Below are positions 40,116 through 51,683 of a stretch of 64,000 nt of DNA, piece after piece. The DNA is from Ichthyophis bannanicus (taxonomy: Eukaryota > Chordata > Amphibia > Gymnophiona > Ichthyophiidae). Both the position numbers and the translations under genes were made by a program. The notes beneath the pieces were generated by a model, which saw only the letters and a list, made by a program, of their open reading frames with translations, was not told where the DNA came from and ran no database searches. The stretch's first letter is position 1, and each line of letters begins with the position of its first letter. The DNA lies in NCBI GenBank assembly GCA_033557465.1, contig CM066034.1:410666159-410730158 (forward strand). Reading direction: 5' to 3'.

Positions 40116-40573
40116 TGATCCCGCCCAGGTTTGGTTTGTCTTTATACAGGCATTGCCAGCCCAAAGCGCTAAGCAAAAGTCAGAGGTCGGAGGCCTCTCC
40201 ACTGGGGTTCTCAATGGTGAGGCGAGTTGGATGGCTCAGATGCCTCGACAAGAGTTTGTTGGTTTCAGGTAAGCCTCTCCTTCTCCGGGGGGGCGTTGGG
40301 AAGTTCTCCCGGAGGAGGGCAGCGCCTGTGGTTTATAGTTTAGTTATTGTTCAGTATTATCTGTATTTACTTGTCTCTCTGTTAAGTCTGCTTTGCCAAT
40401 AGGTTACCGGAGCTGGTGGGAGGTGCCAGGTCTACTTATACCCCAGGGTCATCAAAAAGATGACGTGCTCAGTCTACATGCTGCTGAAAGGGGGGCACAA
40501 CCCAGTGGAGAGGGACTGGACTAGAGTTCCTTCAGGAACGCTAATTAGCAGGTAAGGTCTGATTATTCTTTTA

Positions 40574-40720
40574 TGGACTTTTCCTGCAGAAGCTCATCCA
40601 AACCTATTTTAAATCCAGTTCCACTAACAGCTTTTACTACATGCTCAGGTAATGAATTCCAGAGTTTGATTATGCATTGAGTGAAAAAATATTTTCTCTG
40701 ATTAGTCTTAGATTTAAATC
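40574..40720 (-). mobile_element. CR1 3' fragment (antisense), right part
   Basis: 'ttatggacttttcctgcagaagc...ccagagtttgattatgcattgag' is the antisense CR1 end of ORF2 and 3' UTR, continuing from 38935. Confidence 0.75.
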
Positions 40721-43700
40721 TCTTTTATTCATTTTAAACAAATGAAAACACCAGAAGCAGCTTACATACGGAAAGCACGTAAAACAAAACAAAAGGAAGC
40801 ATGGTAAGCAGCAGATAGATGATACAGTGCAAGGACATGATCCAATGCAGACAGCGTACATAGGAAACCATCATAGGCAGCAACATTTTGATCTGCTAAC
40901 GAAGATAACTGTAAGGGTAGCCCCCCCCCCCAAGCCTAAACCCGAACCCCCCTCCCCTCCTCCCCCCCACCCACCCCAACGACACCAAAGAGACATTCAC
41001 TCCTACTCACAGACGCACCCCAAACCTACAAAGAGTCACACATTCCTCCCTGAAAACTCCCTGAAAACTCCAGGAGAGCCCCAGTGAAAAAGGAAGACCC
41101 CAAAGAAGAGCCGTAGGAAAAGGAAAGGAAAGAAAGAAAGAAAGAAAGGAAAAAGAGGAAACAAGAGGTGTCGTGCCACCCCGCCAGCTAATACCCCCGG
41201 AGAAGTCTATGACGAGCTCCAGCTGGCAAAGATTGTAGATGGGGGCCCCAACCCTCCAGAAATCTCTCCCAGCGCCGTGGATGACCCCCAGCCCTACCCT
41301 TTCCATCACCAACACCTGGTGTAACCGAGTTCTCCATTCCCCATACGTAGGGCCACGACCATCCACCCATCTGTGCAAAATAGTCATGCGAGCAGTCACT
41401 AATACCAGACGAACCCACTGGCCACACCACACACACCCAACTTGCTCCTCAAAGGACTCCGGCCAAATATCCAAGACCACACTCGCCGCGGAGAGCCCCA
41501 GGCGCATCTGCACACAACCCTCCAGATACACCAGTACCTTTCCCCAAAAGACCTGTACCCGTGGACACAACCAAAACATATGCCCTAGAGTAGCTCTATC
41601 CCGTTACAGCGAGGACAACAGTGCGACTTCCCAATTCCCTCCGCCTTCCACGCCCGAACCGGAGCAAAATAAAGTCTGCGGAGCATTTGTATTGCATATC
41701 CCTATGCGCAACCACTGCGCTCAACTGCGGGACGCCTGCCAGACCCCGCCGGACCCCTTCCCCGTCAATTTCCTCCCCCAATCCCTAGTCCAGGCAGTCG
41801 CCAGAGCAGCTATCCGGAGAGGGAGTATAGACTCCCCACAACATTTTATGAAGTCCAGATACACCACTCCCCCGTACTCCCCCCAACAAAGCCCCCTCGT
41901 ATCGGTATTCACCTCCCCTCGCAGCGCCTCCGAGCGAAGACTATTGATATAACTACGAATCTGAGCATAGGGAAACACATCGCTTCCCGTTAAAGGGTAC
42001 TGTGCCTGGAGAGCAGCAAAGGACTCTATCTTACCTTCGACCGTGACCAAATGCGCCAAATCCACTATGCCAACCGGCACCACCTAACAAAACTCACTCC
42101 CGTCAGGCCCGGTTGGAACGCCATGTTGCCCCGTATCGGCAAATAGGGAGAGCAATCGGCCCGAAGTGCCCTGTTCTGGCAGAAGTACTGCCAAGCTCTA
42201 CGTACTGGGTCTAATAGTACCTCACGGGTAAACCCGATCAGTCCCCGGAAGCGAGGGCGCATGCAGAACGTATCGCAAGTGTAAGGGTCTCACCACCAGT
42301 TCCCGCAGTAGAGGTAAGGGAGTATGCACATCCATGTCCCATAACCAGTCTCGGGCGTGACGTAGAAGGCAGGCCATGTTATATTTTTTGGCATCTGGGA
42401 AACCCATTCCCCCAAGTATCCAGGGCTGCCGCAGATCCCCAAGCCCACCGAGGTCGCCTACCCCGCCAGAGAAATTTATGATCACCCATCCATCTTACGG
42501 AGGTCTGCTGCGCTTCAACCAGTATGGTCAAGGTTCTGCAATACGTAAGAGCAACTTGGGAAACACGCGTCATCTTTAAGAGAGCGATACACCCCCCAAC
42601 GGACAATGGTAAATCCCGCCATTTATCCACCCTGTCCGACAAATCACCAAGATACTTGTTGACATTCAGACTGTAGAGAACCATCAAATCTGCAGGTAAA
42701 TACACTCCCAAATATTTAAAGTACCCATCAGCCCACCGGAGCGGAAAGTCACCCCTCCCATTCCAGGGACCAGCGATCCCACCCTGGAGTGCCTCTGACT
42801 TGTCTAGATTCAGACGTAGACCGAGGGCCTCCCATAAACCTGAAAGAGTTCCAACAAAAAGGCAAACCCTCCCACGGATCCGCCAAATGAACAAGCAGAT
42901 CATCCGCAAATGCAGCCACTCGAAATTCACCCTTACCCACAGGAATACCCCGAAACAAGGTAGATGATCGAATCCGAATCAACAAAGGCTCCAGCGTCAG
43001 CACAAACAGCAAAGGGATAGGGACAACCTTGACGCGTGCCTTTCTGGATGCTGAACTCAGGAGGTTAGGTTCCCATTTACCATATTGCACCCTTTGGGGC
43101 AGCGTACAACAGTCGCACCACATCCACAAAAAGACCAGAAAACCCATCCCCTCCAGGACCTGGTACATAAAATCCCAAACCACCCGGTCGAACGCTTTTT
43201 CGGCGTCAAAACTAATCAGCAAAGTTCCCATAACCTGCCGTACGACCCGCACAAATAGAAGCCATAATTCTTTGTAAATTAAAGGAGGCATGCCTCCCAC
43301 TCACAAAACCCACCTGATCCGTGTGTATAAGAGCCGGTAAAAACTCCGCCAAGCGATCCGCCATAATTTTGCCAAAATCTTAATGTCCACATTCAAAAGC
43401 GAAATAGGCCGTAAGAGCCCGAAGGAGGGGGTCTTCGACCAGGCTTCGGTAAAATGGTAACCACAGCCTGATTTGCTTCATAAGGAAATCGGCCCTGGCG
43501 GACCAAATCGTCAAAATATTCCACAGCATAGGGCCACTACCTTATCCCCAAGCAGTTTGTAAAATTCCCCCCGTAGCCCGTCAATCCCCGGAGCGCGCCT
43601 CCCTTGAGCTGCTTAATCCCCTGCTGCACCTCCCGCACCGATATAGGTTGATTAAGAACCTGCAAATTGTCCTCTAATAATTTGGGCAGCTCACAGCCCC

Positions 43701-44995
43701 GCAAAAAGTCCCGACCCTCCTCTAGGCGTGCATCACGGTCACCGCTATACAACTGTTGAAAGAAGTCACAGAAAACCCGCTCAACATCGGCCCGCTCCGT
43801 CTTAAGAGACCCATCCGGGTGACGAATCGCCCCAATCAGCCGAGAACCCCCTGCTGACTTAATCAAAGAAGACATCAACTTTCCGGCCCGATTGCCAATG
43901 AAGATACAACTGGAATCGATAATACATCAGTGATTTTCTGTGCGCGCTGATGGAGTAGCATTTCGAGCTCCATCTGGAGCTCCTGCATAGCAAGCTGATT
44001 ACCCCGGGTCCTGTTCGACGCCAACCGCCGCCGGGCCTTCCCCAACTCCCGCTCCAATTGTAAAATATGTCGGTTCAACCGCTTACGTTTTAGAGCTATA
44101 ATAACTAATATTTTCGCCACGCATCACGGCCTTGCCCGCCTCCCAGAACAAAACAGGGTTAATCTCGGGTTGATCATTAATTTCCGCATAGATCGCCCAC
44201 CTTTCCCGCAGATACTGCTCGAAATGAGCATCCCCCAGTTAACTCCAAGGGGTATCGCCATAACTTGCGACCTCCTTGTACCTTCCTCCCCAGCTCAATG
44301 ATCACCATCGCATGATCTGAAAGTACTGAGGGACCCACCTCTGCCCCATATATCCGACTAAACAGCGCCTCAATGTCAGAAAATAGTCGATACGGACCAG
44401 GTACCGTGCGCCCTGGACATATGATGTGTATTCCCGATCTCCGGGGTGCAGCACCCTCCAAATATCCAGCAAATTATTCCCCTCACACATCCCTAAGATC
44501 TTTTTCGCACTTCTCGATCTCTGTGCCCCGAGACCGCCGATTGATCCAGGTGCTCATTCAGTATCGAGTTAAAGTCCCCGCCCATATAAGCTTATAACCA
44601 GCAGTGTGATTTACCATACAGGCCAACTGTGGTAAAAACGGGCGTCATACTCGTTCGAGCATACACCGAACACAGAACCACCTTTAAGCCCTCCAAAGGC
44701 CCCAAACAAACACATACCCCCATGGACGTCAAATTCCACTCTCTCCTCCACCCAGTCCAGAGATTTCGCCATCAGGATAGCTACTCCCCGTTTTTTCCCA
44801 GGGCGGGTGCGCCATACACCGTGCCCATCCGCCCTTTACACAGTTTCGCGTGTTCCACTGCCGATTGATGGTCTCCTGAAGCATCGCAATATCAATCCTT
44901 TGGCGGCGCAATGTTGTTGCAACACTTTTACATCTTTTCATAGGGGAGCCGCAGCCCACAAACATTCCAGGAAGCCATTCTCAGACACTTAGCCA
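40721..44995 (-). pseudogene. L1/Tx1-like LINE ORF2, degraded (antisense)
   Basis: Read on the minus strand. The endonuclease starts near 44960 with 'SPMKRCK' and 'RRQRIDIAMLQET', the L1-type endonuclease opening. An endonuclease/linker stretch lies at 43875-44490. RT is at about 42750-43880, with 'LLISFDAEKAFDRVVWDFM' and the catalytic 'FADD' in 'VAAFADDLLVHL'. The post-RT part (42379-42930, 'KYLGVYLPADL' and 'KFLWRGRRPR') resembles L1-type ORF2 C-termini. Cys/Trp-rich remains continue to 41007. There are many stops and frameshifts. The 3' end near 40721 has 'tttaaaatgaataaaag' rather than a clean poly(A). Confidence 0.8.
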
Positions 44996-45480
44996 TTCCT
45001 CAATCTCCCCAACATACTCCCACGAAAGTTCCAGTCATACATTTGAAGCAGGAGCCCCCCCCAGCCCAGATTACCACGCCCTCCCGCTTCAACATACACC
45101 ACCCAGCCCTTCTCGACTCAAACCACAGAATCAGCCCTCCAAAGGTGCTTGTACAGCGATATGTGCGACCCCCCCCCCTTGCTTGCCCCAGCGCCACCTC
45201 CGCCCCCCACCCCCCCCCACCCCCCCCCCTCCAACCCCTCAATCCCCCCCCCCCCACCCTCTATCCCCAAACACTCCCCCTCCAGGCTGCCTATACCACT
45301 CCCCCTAGTTCCAGTCTAGAGGTCCCTCCGCACTTCCGGGACATGCAGAGCCCCCCCCCCCAACAACCCGACCCCCCCCCTTCCCATCACCAACACAACA
45401 ACCCAGAACCTCGCCTTGTGGTGGTGCTCACATGCACAACGAACCTCACAGGCAGCCGACATGAAACTCCGACTCGCATC
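44996..45480 (-). other. C-run-rich region upstream of the L1-like ORF2
   Basis: Plus-strand runs of C (45165-45260, 45348-45385) alternate with short unique words. ORFs on both strands are composition artefacts. It may be the inter-ORF or 5' region of the L1-like element. No ORF1 was recognised. Confidence 0.5.
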
Positions 45481-45569
45481 CAAAGTTCCCTCTAAGTTCC
45501 CTCTAATATTCTGTAGGCTGTGCACGTACTAAACATCAGTTGTGTGTAGCCATTTGACAGAAGGCCAAA

Positions 45570-45783
45570 TTTCCGGAAGAAAGGTCCATAAACCATTGTT
45601 AAGGAGGGACCCAGGACATCCATGCCTAAACCAAGACAAGCATTGTGGAACCTGTGTCCCCCGGGAAACTACGAAGTCCACCCAATCCAGAGTTGTCACT
45701 GCTGAAACAGAAGACTGAGCTAGAGGGGACCCCGGTCCAACCCAGTATGGCATATCCCACAGTCCCATGTTCTGATGTTCCTG
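45570..45783 (+). mobile_element. CR1 3'-end fragment (sense)
   Basis: Contains 'gaaaggtccataaaccattg', 'acaagcattgtggaacctgtg' and 'ccaacccagtatggcatatc' and ends in degenerate octamers. These match the end of CR1-A (13470-13676) at roughly 80% by eye. It is a 5'-truncated copy. Confidence 0.78.
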
Positions 45784-46989
45784 TGCGCCCCACCACGACA
45801 CTCGGAATTAAGATACTGCAAAACCCAACCACACACCAGAATACAACATGCACAACCCATGAATGCTACTCAAATAGAATGAAAATGAACGATTGCTAAA
45901 CAAAGCAAGAAGTTGCTAGTAATTACAATCATAACTATTAAATTGGAAGGTGTCCTGTGTTTCCTTTTGCAGAATCAATGCCGTAAGCCCTGGGCACTGT
46001 TGTAAGTAGGGGTTCCCAGCCTATCTCCAACCCCGCAGCTCCGGGTCCCATAGGCTCTCAACTAGTCCAAGTCAGAGACCCATCCCATAGCACAAATATG
46101 AAGTTAGGTAAGTGAAACCCATGAGAAAACTTGGGCGTCCCAGGCACATGGCGGCGGGGTTGATAATGGCAACTGGCAATGTGTTCATCCGGTATGTCCA
46201 TAGCAAAAGAAGAGCACACAGCATATGAGGCTAAGTACACTGTCCCCCAGAAGCATAAGCATATGAAACAAGGTAATTTTTGTAAGAGCATATTGAGAAT
46301 AGGCAAAGTGAGGAGGCCCCCCTCGCTAAAATGCCAACCCCACGTGCTCAGACACCTAGGGAATGTATTTATGAACACTTGGACAAAGTTGGAAGATACA
46401 AAAACACAGACCAATAAAGAGACCAATAAGAGAAGGACAAAAAGAAAAGGACAAAAAAAAGAGAAAAAAGGAGGAAATATAGCCAAAATAGCCATAGAAA
46501 GGAAGGCAACAAAAAAAGGAAATTAGGATTATAGAAGAATGACAAAGGCAAGGGGTACTTGTGCTCAACTGGACAACCAGGGAAGGGCCTTAAAGTGAGC
46601 AACCGCATAAAGAAAGAAAGGAGTGTTGATAAAACCCCCTGTGACATAAGCTGCAAAGATGAGAATGGAGACCTGAAGACACTATAACAGTATATTTTAC
46701 AAGGTGCATATGGGAAGGTGAAGATGCAGGCAAAGAACCATTTTTCCCTCACCAATAGCAATGTTGTAACACAGTCAGTCCGGTGATAATGTATGCAATT
46801 GTTTAAAGAACAAAATAATATAAGGAAGAACAAAAATAATTACAAAGATACAAAAATCAAGAGACCCAAGCCAAAGATTTGAGGCCCACACAAAGCAAAA
46901 ATTTGAGGCCCACACAAACCAACATAAAACAACAGCCAACCGGCCTTAACAAGTGGGCACCCCGTAGCCAACCCTTATGCCCCACCACC
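45784..46989. other. Unassigned sequence
   Basis: No gene or known repeat was recognised. There is an A-rich block with many 'aaaagg' words at 46400-46520 and a short direct repeat ('gatttgaggcccacacaaa') near 46875 and 46900. Confidence 0.4.
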
Positions 46990-47035
46990 TGTACACCATT
47001 CTGATTAGTCTTAAATGTGCTACATTGTAGCTTCA

Positions 47036-47221
47036 TTTATTTATTTTATTTATTTGCAAAATTTTTATATACCGCCAATTCCCAAGATCAGTGGCGGTTT
47101 ACATCAAACAGTGTTAAAGTACATAGAACAATATGTAACTATATATCAGATACATGGAACATTAAGCAATTATATACAGGTAGGATATCAAAATTTAGAA
47201 CTTAGAACTATTTACAACTCA
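47036..47221 (-). mobile_element. L2-like LINE 3' tail fragment
   Basis: 'tttattttatttatttgcaa' and then 'ataccgccaattcccaagatcagtggcgg' match the tail of the L2-like LINE at 16022. It is a 5'-truncated antisense insertion in CR1-C. Confidence 0.72.
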
Positions 47222-47298
47222 TTGCGTGTCCCCTAGTCATTCTACTTTTTGAAGGAGTAACAACTGATCTATGTTTATCTGTTACATTCCATTCATTA

Positions 47299-47447
47299 TT
47301 TTTTTTTATTTTATATTTACCATTTTACAAATATAACAAGCAAAACACACTTGTACAGAAATGATGCAATCTGTAGGAAAAATAATTAGGAGAAAACTAT
47401 AACAAAATTCATTATCAAATACAATTACATCGTTAGTCCACATTCAC
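47299..47447 (-). mobile_element. L1/HAL1-like 3' end fragment
   Basis: On the minus strand it ends in 'gtaaatataaaataaaaaaa', like the 3' end of the ORF1-only element at 48929. It is flanked by the repeated word 'cattcattatttt' (near 47290 and 47449), a target duplication. It is a 5'-truncated insertion of about 150 bp. Confidence 0.65.
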
Positions 47448-47585
47448 CATTCATTATTTTATAGAACTCTTATCATATCACCCCTCAGTATCTTTTTAAT
47501 TCTTTCCTCATAGGAATATCCTTCCATCCCCTTTACCATTTTTGTTGCTCTTCTCTGTACCTGTTATAATTCTGCTAAATCCTTT

Positions 47586-47940
47586 TTAAGATATGGCGAC
47601 CAGGATTGCACAAGGTGGTCGCACCATGGAGCAATACAGTAGCATTATAATGTCCTGCATTTTATTCTCCATTCCTTTCCTTATCATTCTGAGCATTTTA
47701 TTTGATTTCATGGCTGCATCTGCACATTGGGCAAAGGGTTTCAATATATTTTCCATGATGATGCCCAGACCATTTTCCTGGGTCGTGGTTCCTAATGTGG
47801 GACCTTGCATCGTGTAACTGTAATTTGGGTTGTTCTTCCCTAAGTGCATAACTTTTCACTTGCCCATATTAAATTTCATCTGCCATTTGGACGCCCAGTC
47901 TCCTAGTTTTTCAAGGTCCTCTTATACAATCCTGTTGTAT
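47586..47940 (-). pseudogene. CR1-C ORF2, RT C-terminal part
   Basis: The minus strand encodes 'MHLGKNNPNYSYTMQG' and 'ITTQENG'-like text, followed by 'CADAAMKSNKMLRMIRKGMENK'. These match CR1-A ORF2 residues about 760-830. Stops flank the segment. It is interrupted by the solo LTR at 47941. Confidence 0.75.
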
Positions 47941-48752
47941 TGTGATAGGCGATGGCCTAGTATGTAGCAGAGCTAGGTCTGAAGCCCTTTTTCTCCTGCT
48001 TTAAAATGTTATTGCTGAAGCCCTTTTTCTCCTGCTTTAAAATGTTATTGCTGATTTTGGAAAATTGCAGAATGCTGTTAGCTGTTAGAAAGAAATACTG
48101 TTCTATTCTGGTTTGATAACATGTTCTGCTCTCCTGGAGATAAGAGAATTAAACCTTGGTACTGTTTATTGTTTAGGTAAGTCAGATGTCTCTTTTAGTA
48201 GAATGCCGCGCCACTGTATCTTTGCTGATTGTGCACTGACCTCGTAATTAGGATGAAAATATAGCAGAGAAACTGAACAGTGTAAGAATATTTTGTCTAG
48301 CATTATGAAGATTGTTTAGTGTTTTGAGCCAAGGCTAGAGATACGTCTTAACCTTGCTTTGTTTGGCCTCGCTTTGTTTTGCTTTTGTTAAGAATGCTTC
48401 TGATATGCCTTCCACTATCTTTGCAGAAGTAGCAAAATATACTGTAGTAAAAGTATTATGTTTAGTGTTATGTCTAATTGCTGACCCGTGGCTAGTAAGA
48501 CCCAAGCAGGGGGAGCGAGTCCTGGGCCCGGTCAAAGATGTCTATTGGATGAGAATAAGTGGGCCACTGTGGCCAATGAGGAGTTTTGCCTGTATTAGAC
48601 TGGAGAAGAAAAGTATATAAACTGTCATTTTTCTGAGCTCTGTGCTCAGACCATTTTGAATGCTACTGCAATCTGAGTCTGTGCACATTAAATTGGCTTG
48701 AATCTTTGCCTGACTCCGGGTATTATTTATTGCATTCTTATCAGCTACTACA
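47941..48752 (+). repeat. Solo LTR (812 bp), sense
   Basis: Begins 'tgtgataggcgatggcctag' and ends 'cagctactaca', with the 4-bp duplication 'gtat' on both sides (47937-47940 and 48753-48756). A TATA-like 'agtatataaac' is near 48612, and 'gtgcacattaaatt' is near 48682. It is the same family as 37887-38484. A short internal duplication ('gaagccctttttctcctgctttaaaatgttattgctg', split) lies at 47980-48055. Confidence 0.86.
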
Positions 48753-48913
48753 GTATTTTAACAACTTTGAATAATTTTGTGTCATAAGTAAATTTGATCA
48801 CCTCACTCGTTATTCCCATTTCCAAATCATTTATAAATATGTTAAAAACACAGATCCCTGGGGTACTTCTGTTTACCTTGATCTATTGAGAAAATTGGCC
48901 ATTTAGCTTTACT

Positions 48914-48928
48914 CTGTTTCTATCTTTT
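48914..48928. other. Target-site duplication, left copy, of ORF1-only element B
   Basis: 'ctgtttctatctttt' recurs exactly at 50565-50579. The integration junction TTTT/AA is the classic L1 endonuclease site, here within CR1-C sequence (cf. CR1-A 'ttaaaagatagaaagcag'). Confidence 0.88.
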
Positions 48929-50564
48929 TTTTTTTTAAATTTTATATTTACAAAGTTTTACAATATATCAAGAAGTTACAAACATTATTGAAGAAACGGG
49001 AAAACATCAAAGAAATATAAAAAGAAACTGGAAACACCAGACCAAGCCAATAAACCAAAAACGTTTTCCACACTAGCCCACAAAAGAGGTGGAGGAGCCA
49101 TACAATTAATTGAAACCAAAAATGATAAGAAACTTGAAGCAATTGCTACACTGAGGTACACATTTATGAGAGAACTGGAGAGTCCACAACCGAGGGCTCC
49201 AAACGTTTAGCAGTAATGAAAGCTGTGAGTTGGGATGGTTCATAAAAAACATAGGAAACTGAATTTAACTTTACTAAACACTTACAAGGATGTTTAAGAA
49301 AAAACAAACCACCCAACTGCAAAATACCAGGGCGCAAGAAAAGAAATTCTTTTCTACGTTTCTGGGTAGTCCTAGCCAAATCAGGATAAATCCTAACTAG
49401 TAACCCTCTAAAGGGTATATTTCTTTTCCTGAAAAAAAGCTTCAACAGCCACTCTCTATCAGATAGGAGAGCAAAAGTTACCAGTAACGTAGAAGGTACA
49501 GGGTCTTCACTTGTAGAACTCTCTAACAATTCAGTAACATTTAAGATATTAACTTGTTTCTGAGAACTACCCATCAAAGCACTCCCAACAGTAGGCTCAG
49601 CCAAAGTTATCTTAGCCTTAGGTAGATAATAAGCTCTGACCAAAGGTGGAATTAAATCAGATGATACCCCCAACACTTCCATTAAATATAACCAAAACAT
49701 TTCTACAGGTGAGATAGACATTATTCTAGGAAAATTAATTATTCTAAGATTATTCAACCTGAAGGAATTATCCAACTGTTCCAACTTAATCTGTGTTGAG
49801 AGAAAGGATTTCTTAAAGAAATCCACTTGTTCTTCCAACCCCTCCACCTTCTGTTGCACTTCGGTAACTTCTGAATGCAGAACAGAAACTCTTTGCTGCA
49901 AAGCGTCCACAGTTAAACCATGTTCCTCCACTTTCCGTTCCAGGGAAGATACCTTAGGCACAATCGCTTCCCCTAAAGAGAGAATAGCCTGCCAAATAGT
50001 CTCCAACGTAAAAATCTCAGGACGCTGTAAAGTAAATTGTTGTTGCGCCGAGAAGATCTTAGAATCCACTTCCAAACCTGTTATCCGCTGCTGCCCTCGA
50101 TCCACAGCGAAACGCTGATATTTAGGCTCTCCTTCACACGGCAACGAAGCTGTTACAGACTCGCCCAGCCCAGCGACAATCTGCGAGCAAACTTGCCGCC
50201 CCACAGATCCTGGACCATCCAAGCCACTAGCGGACCTCAACTTCGGGAGGGCGCCAAGCTCCAGGAAACCTTCTGGCAGGGGCTGCCCTCGAGTCACTTT
50301 CGGTGCCGGACTCTCAGGGGAGAGAGATATACCGGAAACAGACGCCGAGCCACCCGACTCCAGCGTTCTGTCAATCCGGAGCTCATCCCCTTCTCCTACT
50401 GGTGCTCGCTGAGACCGCATAACAAAAGAGTCCATAGGACCCGAAGAAATCGGCGTAGAGGTTGGGGGAAGCTGGATGGACTCAGAAAACCCCTTCCCCT
50501 TACGTTTCTTACCCATTTAAACAAGAGAAAGAAACGCGCTCACAGCGAAACAGCAACCGCCGCC
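48929..50564 (-). mobile_element. ORF1-only L1-like (HAL1-like) retrotransposon, copy B
   Basis: This is a 1.64-kb antisense insertion with a 15-bp target duplication, a poly(A) tail (T run at 48926-48936), a ~230-bp 3' UTR and a complete ORF1. There is no ORF2. The 5' UTR is very short here (about 48 bp), so the copy is either 5' truncated just before ORF1 or from a family with a short leader. Its ORF1 differs strongly from copy A, so it represents a second ORF1-only lineage. Confidence 0.88.
49164..50516 (-). CDS. L1-like ORF1 protein, intact
   Basis: The 450-residue frame is fully open. It starts 'MGKKRKGKG' (basic, like copy A) and continues with a Ser/Pro/Gly-rich N-terminal region (about 10-170). 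A clear heptad coiled coil spans about 180-255 ('LERKVEEHGLTVDALQQRV', 'VQQKVEGLEEQVDFF'), the trimerisation element of L1 ORF1p. An RRM-like domain opens with 'FRLNNLRIINFPR' (about 255-350). The C-terminal domain contains 'LARTTQKRRKEFLFLRPGIL' and 'FFLKHPCKCLV'. In the family this protein coats L1 RNA. An uninterrupted ORF without a partner ORF2 suggests selection or recency. Confidence 0.88.
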   Translation of the reverse strand: MGKKRKGKGFSESIQLPPTSTPISSGPMDSFVMRSQRAPVGEGDELRIDRTLESGGSASVSGISLSPESPAPKVTRGQPLPEGFLELGALPKLRSASGLDGPGSVGRQVCSQIVAGLGESVTASLPCEGEPKYQRFAVDRGQQRITGLEVDSKIFSAQQQFTLQRPEIFTLETIWQAILSLGEAIVPKVSSLERKVEEHGLTVDALQQRVSVLHSEVTEVQQKVEGLEEQVDFFKKSFLSTQIKLEQLDNSFRLNNLRIINFPRIMSISPVEMFWLYLMEVLGVSSDLIPPLVRAYYLPKAKITLAEPTVGSALMGSSQKQVNILNVTELLESSTSEDPVPSTLLVTFALLSDREWLLKLFFRKRNIPFRGLLVRIYPDLARTTQKRRKEFLFLRPGILQLGGLFFLKHPCKCLVKLNSVSYVFYEPSQLTAFITAKRLEPSVVDSPVLS

Positions 50565-50579
50565 CTGTTTCTATCTTTT

Positions 50580-51683
50580 AACCATTCCTGATCCACAATA
50601 GTACCTTGCCTCCTATCCCATGACTTTTTAATTTCCCTCAAGAGTCTCTCATGAGGGACTTTGTTAAAGACTTTCTGAAAATTCAGATATACTACATCAG
50701 CCAGCTCACCTTTATCTATCTGTCTACTCACACCTTCAAAAAAGATATTAGTAAGACAAAACTTTCCTTGGCTAAATACAGTTGGCTTTCTTCCATTAAA
50801 CCATGATTATCTACATGTTCAGTAATGTTTGTTTTTTATAATGGTTTCTACCATTCTGTGCAGTACTGATGTCAGACTCACTTATCTGTATTTTCCCAGA
50901 TCACTCCTGGAACCCTTTCTAAAAATTGGTGTTATAATGGCTACTCTCCAATCTTCTGGTACTACAGATGATTTTAATGATAGGTCATAATTTACTAATA
51001 GTAGTTCTTCAATCTCATATTTCAGTTCTTTCAGCACGCTGGGATGTATGCCATCTAGCCCAGGTGATTTGCTTCTCTTTAGTTTATCAATTAGCTTTAT
51101 TACATTTTCCTGATTTATAGATATTTTTTTCAATTCCTCAGATGCATCACCTTTAAATACAATTTCTAACATGGGTACATTTTCTACATCTTTTTCAGTA
51201 AAGACTGAAGCAAAAAAATTCAGTCTCTCCGCAATGGCCTTGTCCTCTCTCAGTGCACCTTTTACCCCTCCATCATCTAATGGTCCAACTGACACTCTTA
51301 CAGGTGTTTTTCTACAAATGTACTCGAAAAGGTTTTCATTATGCACTTTTGCTTCCACAGCAAGCTTCTTTTCAAATTTTCTCTTTGCCTGCCTTATCAA
51401 TGCCTTGCTTTTAATTTGCTAGTACTTATGCTGTTTTCTGTTTTGGTCATTTGTCTGTTTTTTCCATTTTCTGGATTCTCTCTTAGCTATAAAATCCTCT
51501 CTGACCTCACCTTTAAGCCATGCTGGCTATCATTTGGCCTTCCTTCCATCTTTTTTTTAAAGTGTGGAATGCATCTGGTTTGGTCTTCCAAGATAGTATT
51601 TTAAAATAATGACCCAGCATGATGTAACCATTTGCAGTTGCTCCTTTTCATTTTTTCTTAACCATTTTTCTCATTTTATCATA
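50580..51683 (-). pseudogene. CR1-C ORF2, linker and early RT
   Basis: Minus-strand pieces: 51400-50882 ('PVRVSVGPLDDGGVKGAL', 'SKSPGLDGIHPSVLKELKYE', 'PEDWRVAIITPIF') and 50731-50600 ('GELADVVYLNFQKVFNKVPHE'). The catalytic first Asp is replaced by Asn in 'LNFQKVF'. They align with CR1-A ORF2 residues about 380-650. There are several frame breaks. The mariner is inserted at 51684. Confidence 0.8.

Larger units (their letters stand above)
38936..40573 (+). mobile_element. DIRS-A-like element with internal deletion, recombinase only
   Basis: Left terminal repeat 38936-39060 is the reverse complement of 40395-40515 ('aggtctacttataccccagggtc', 'atgacgtgctcagtctacatg'). The internal complementary region is at about 40020-40115. 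Gag and RT are deleted: the left repeat passes directly into the recombinase region. The insertion splits a CR1 fragment and fixes both ends. Confidence 0.85.

Noticed and set aside
41007..42083. Plus- and minus-strand ORFs of 107-237 codons as separate genes
   Set aside because: The region is the C-terminal side of the antisense L1-like ORF2 relic; the plus-strand ORFs are shadows.
45000..45525. Gly-rich and Pro-rich ORFs
   Set aside because: Homopolymer C/G runs create them; they are not supported as proteins.
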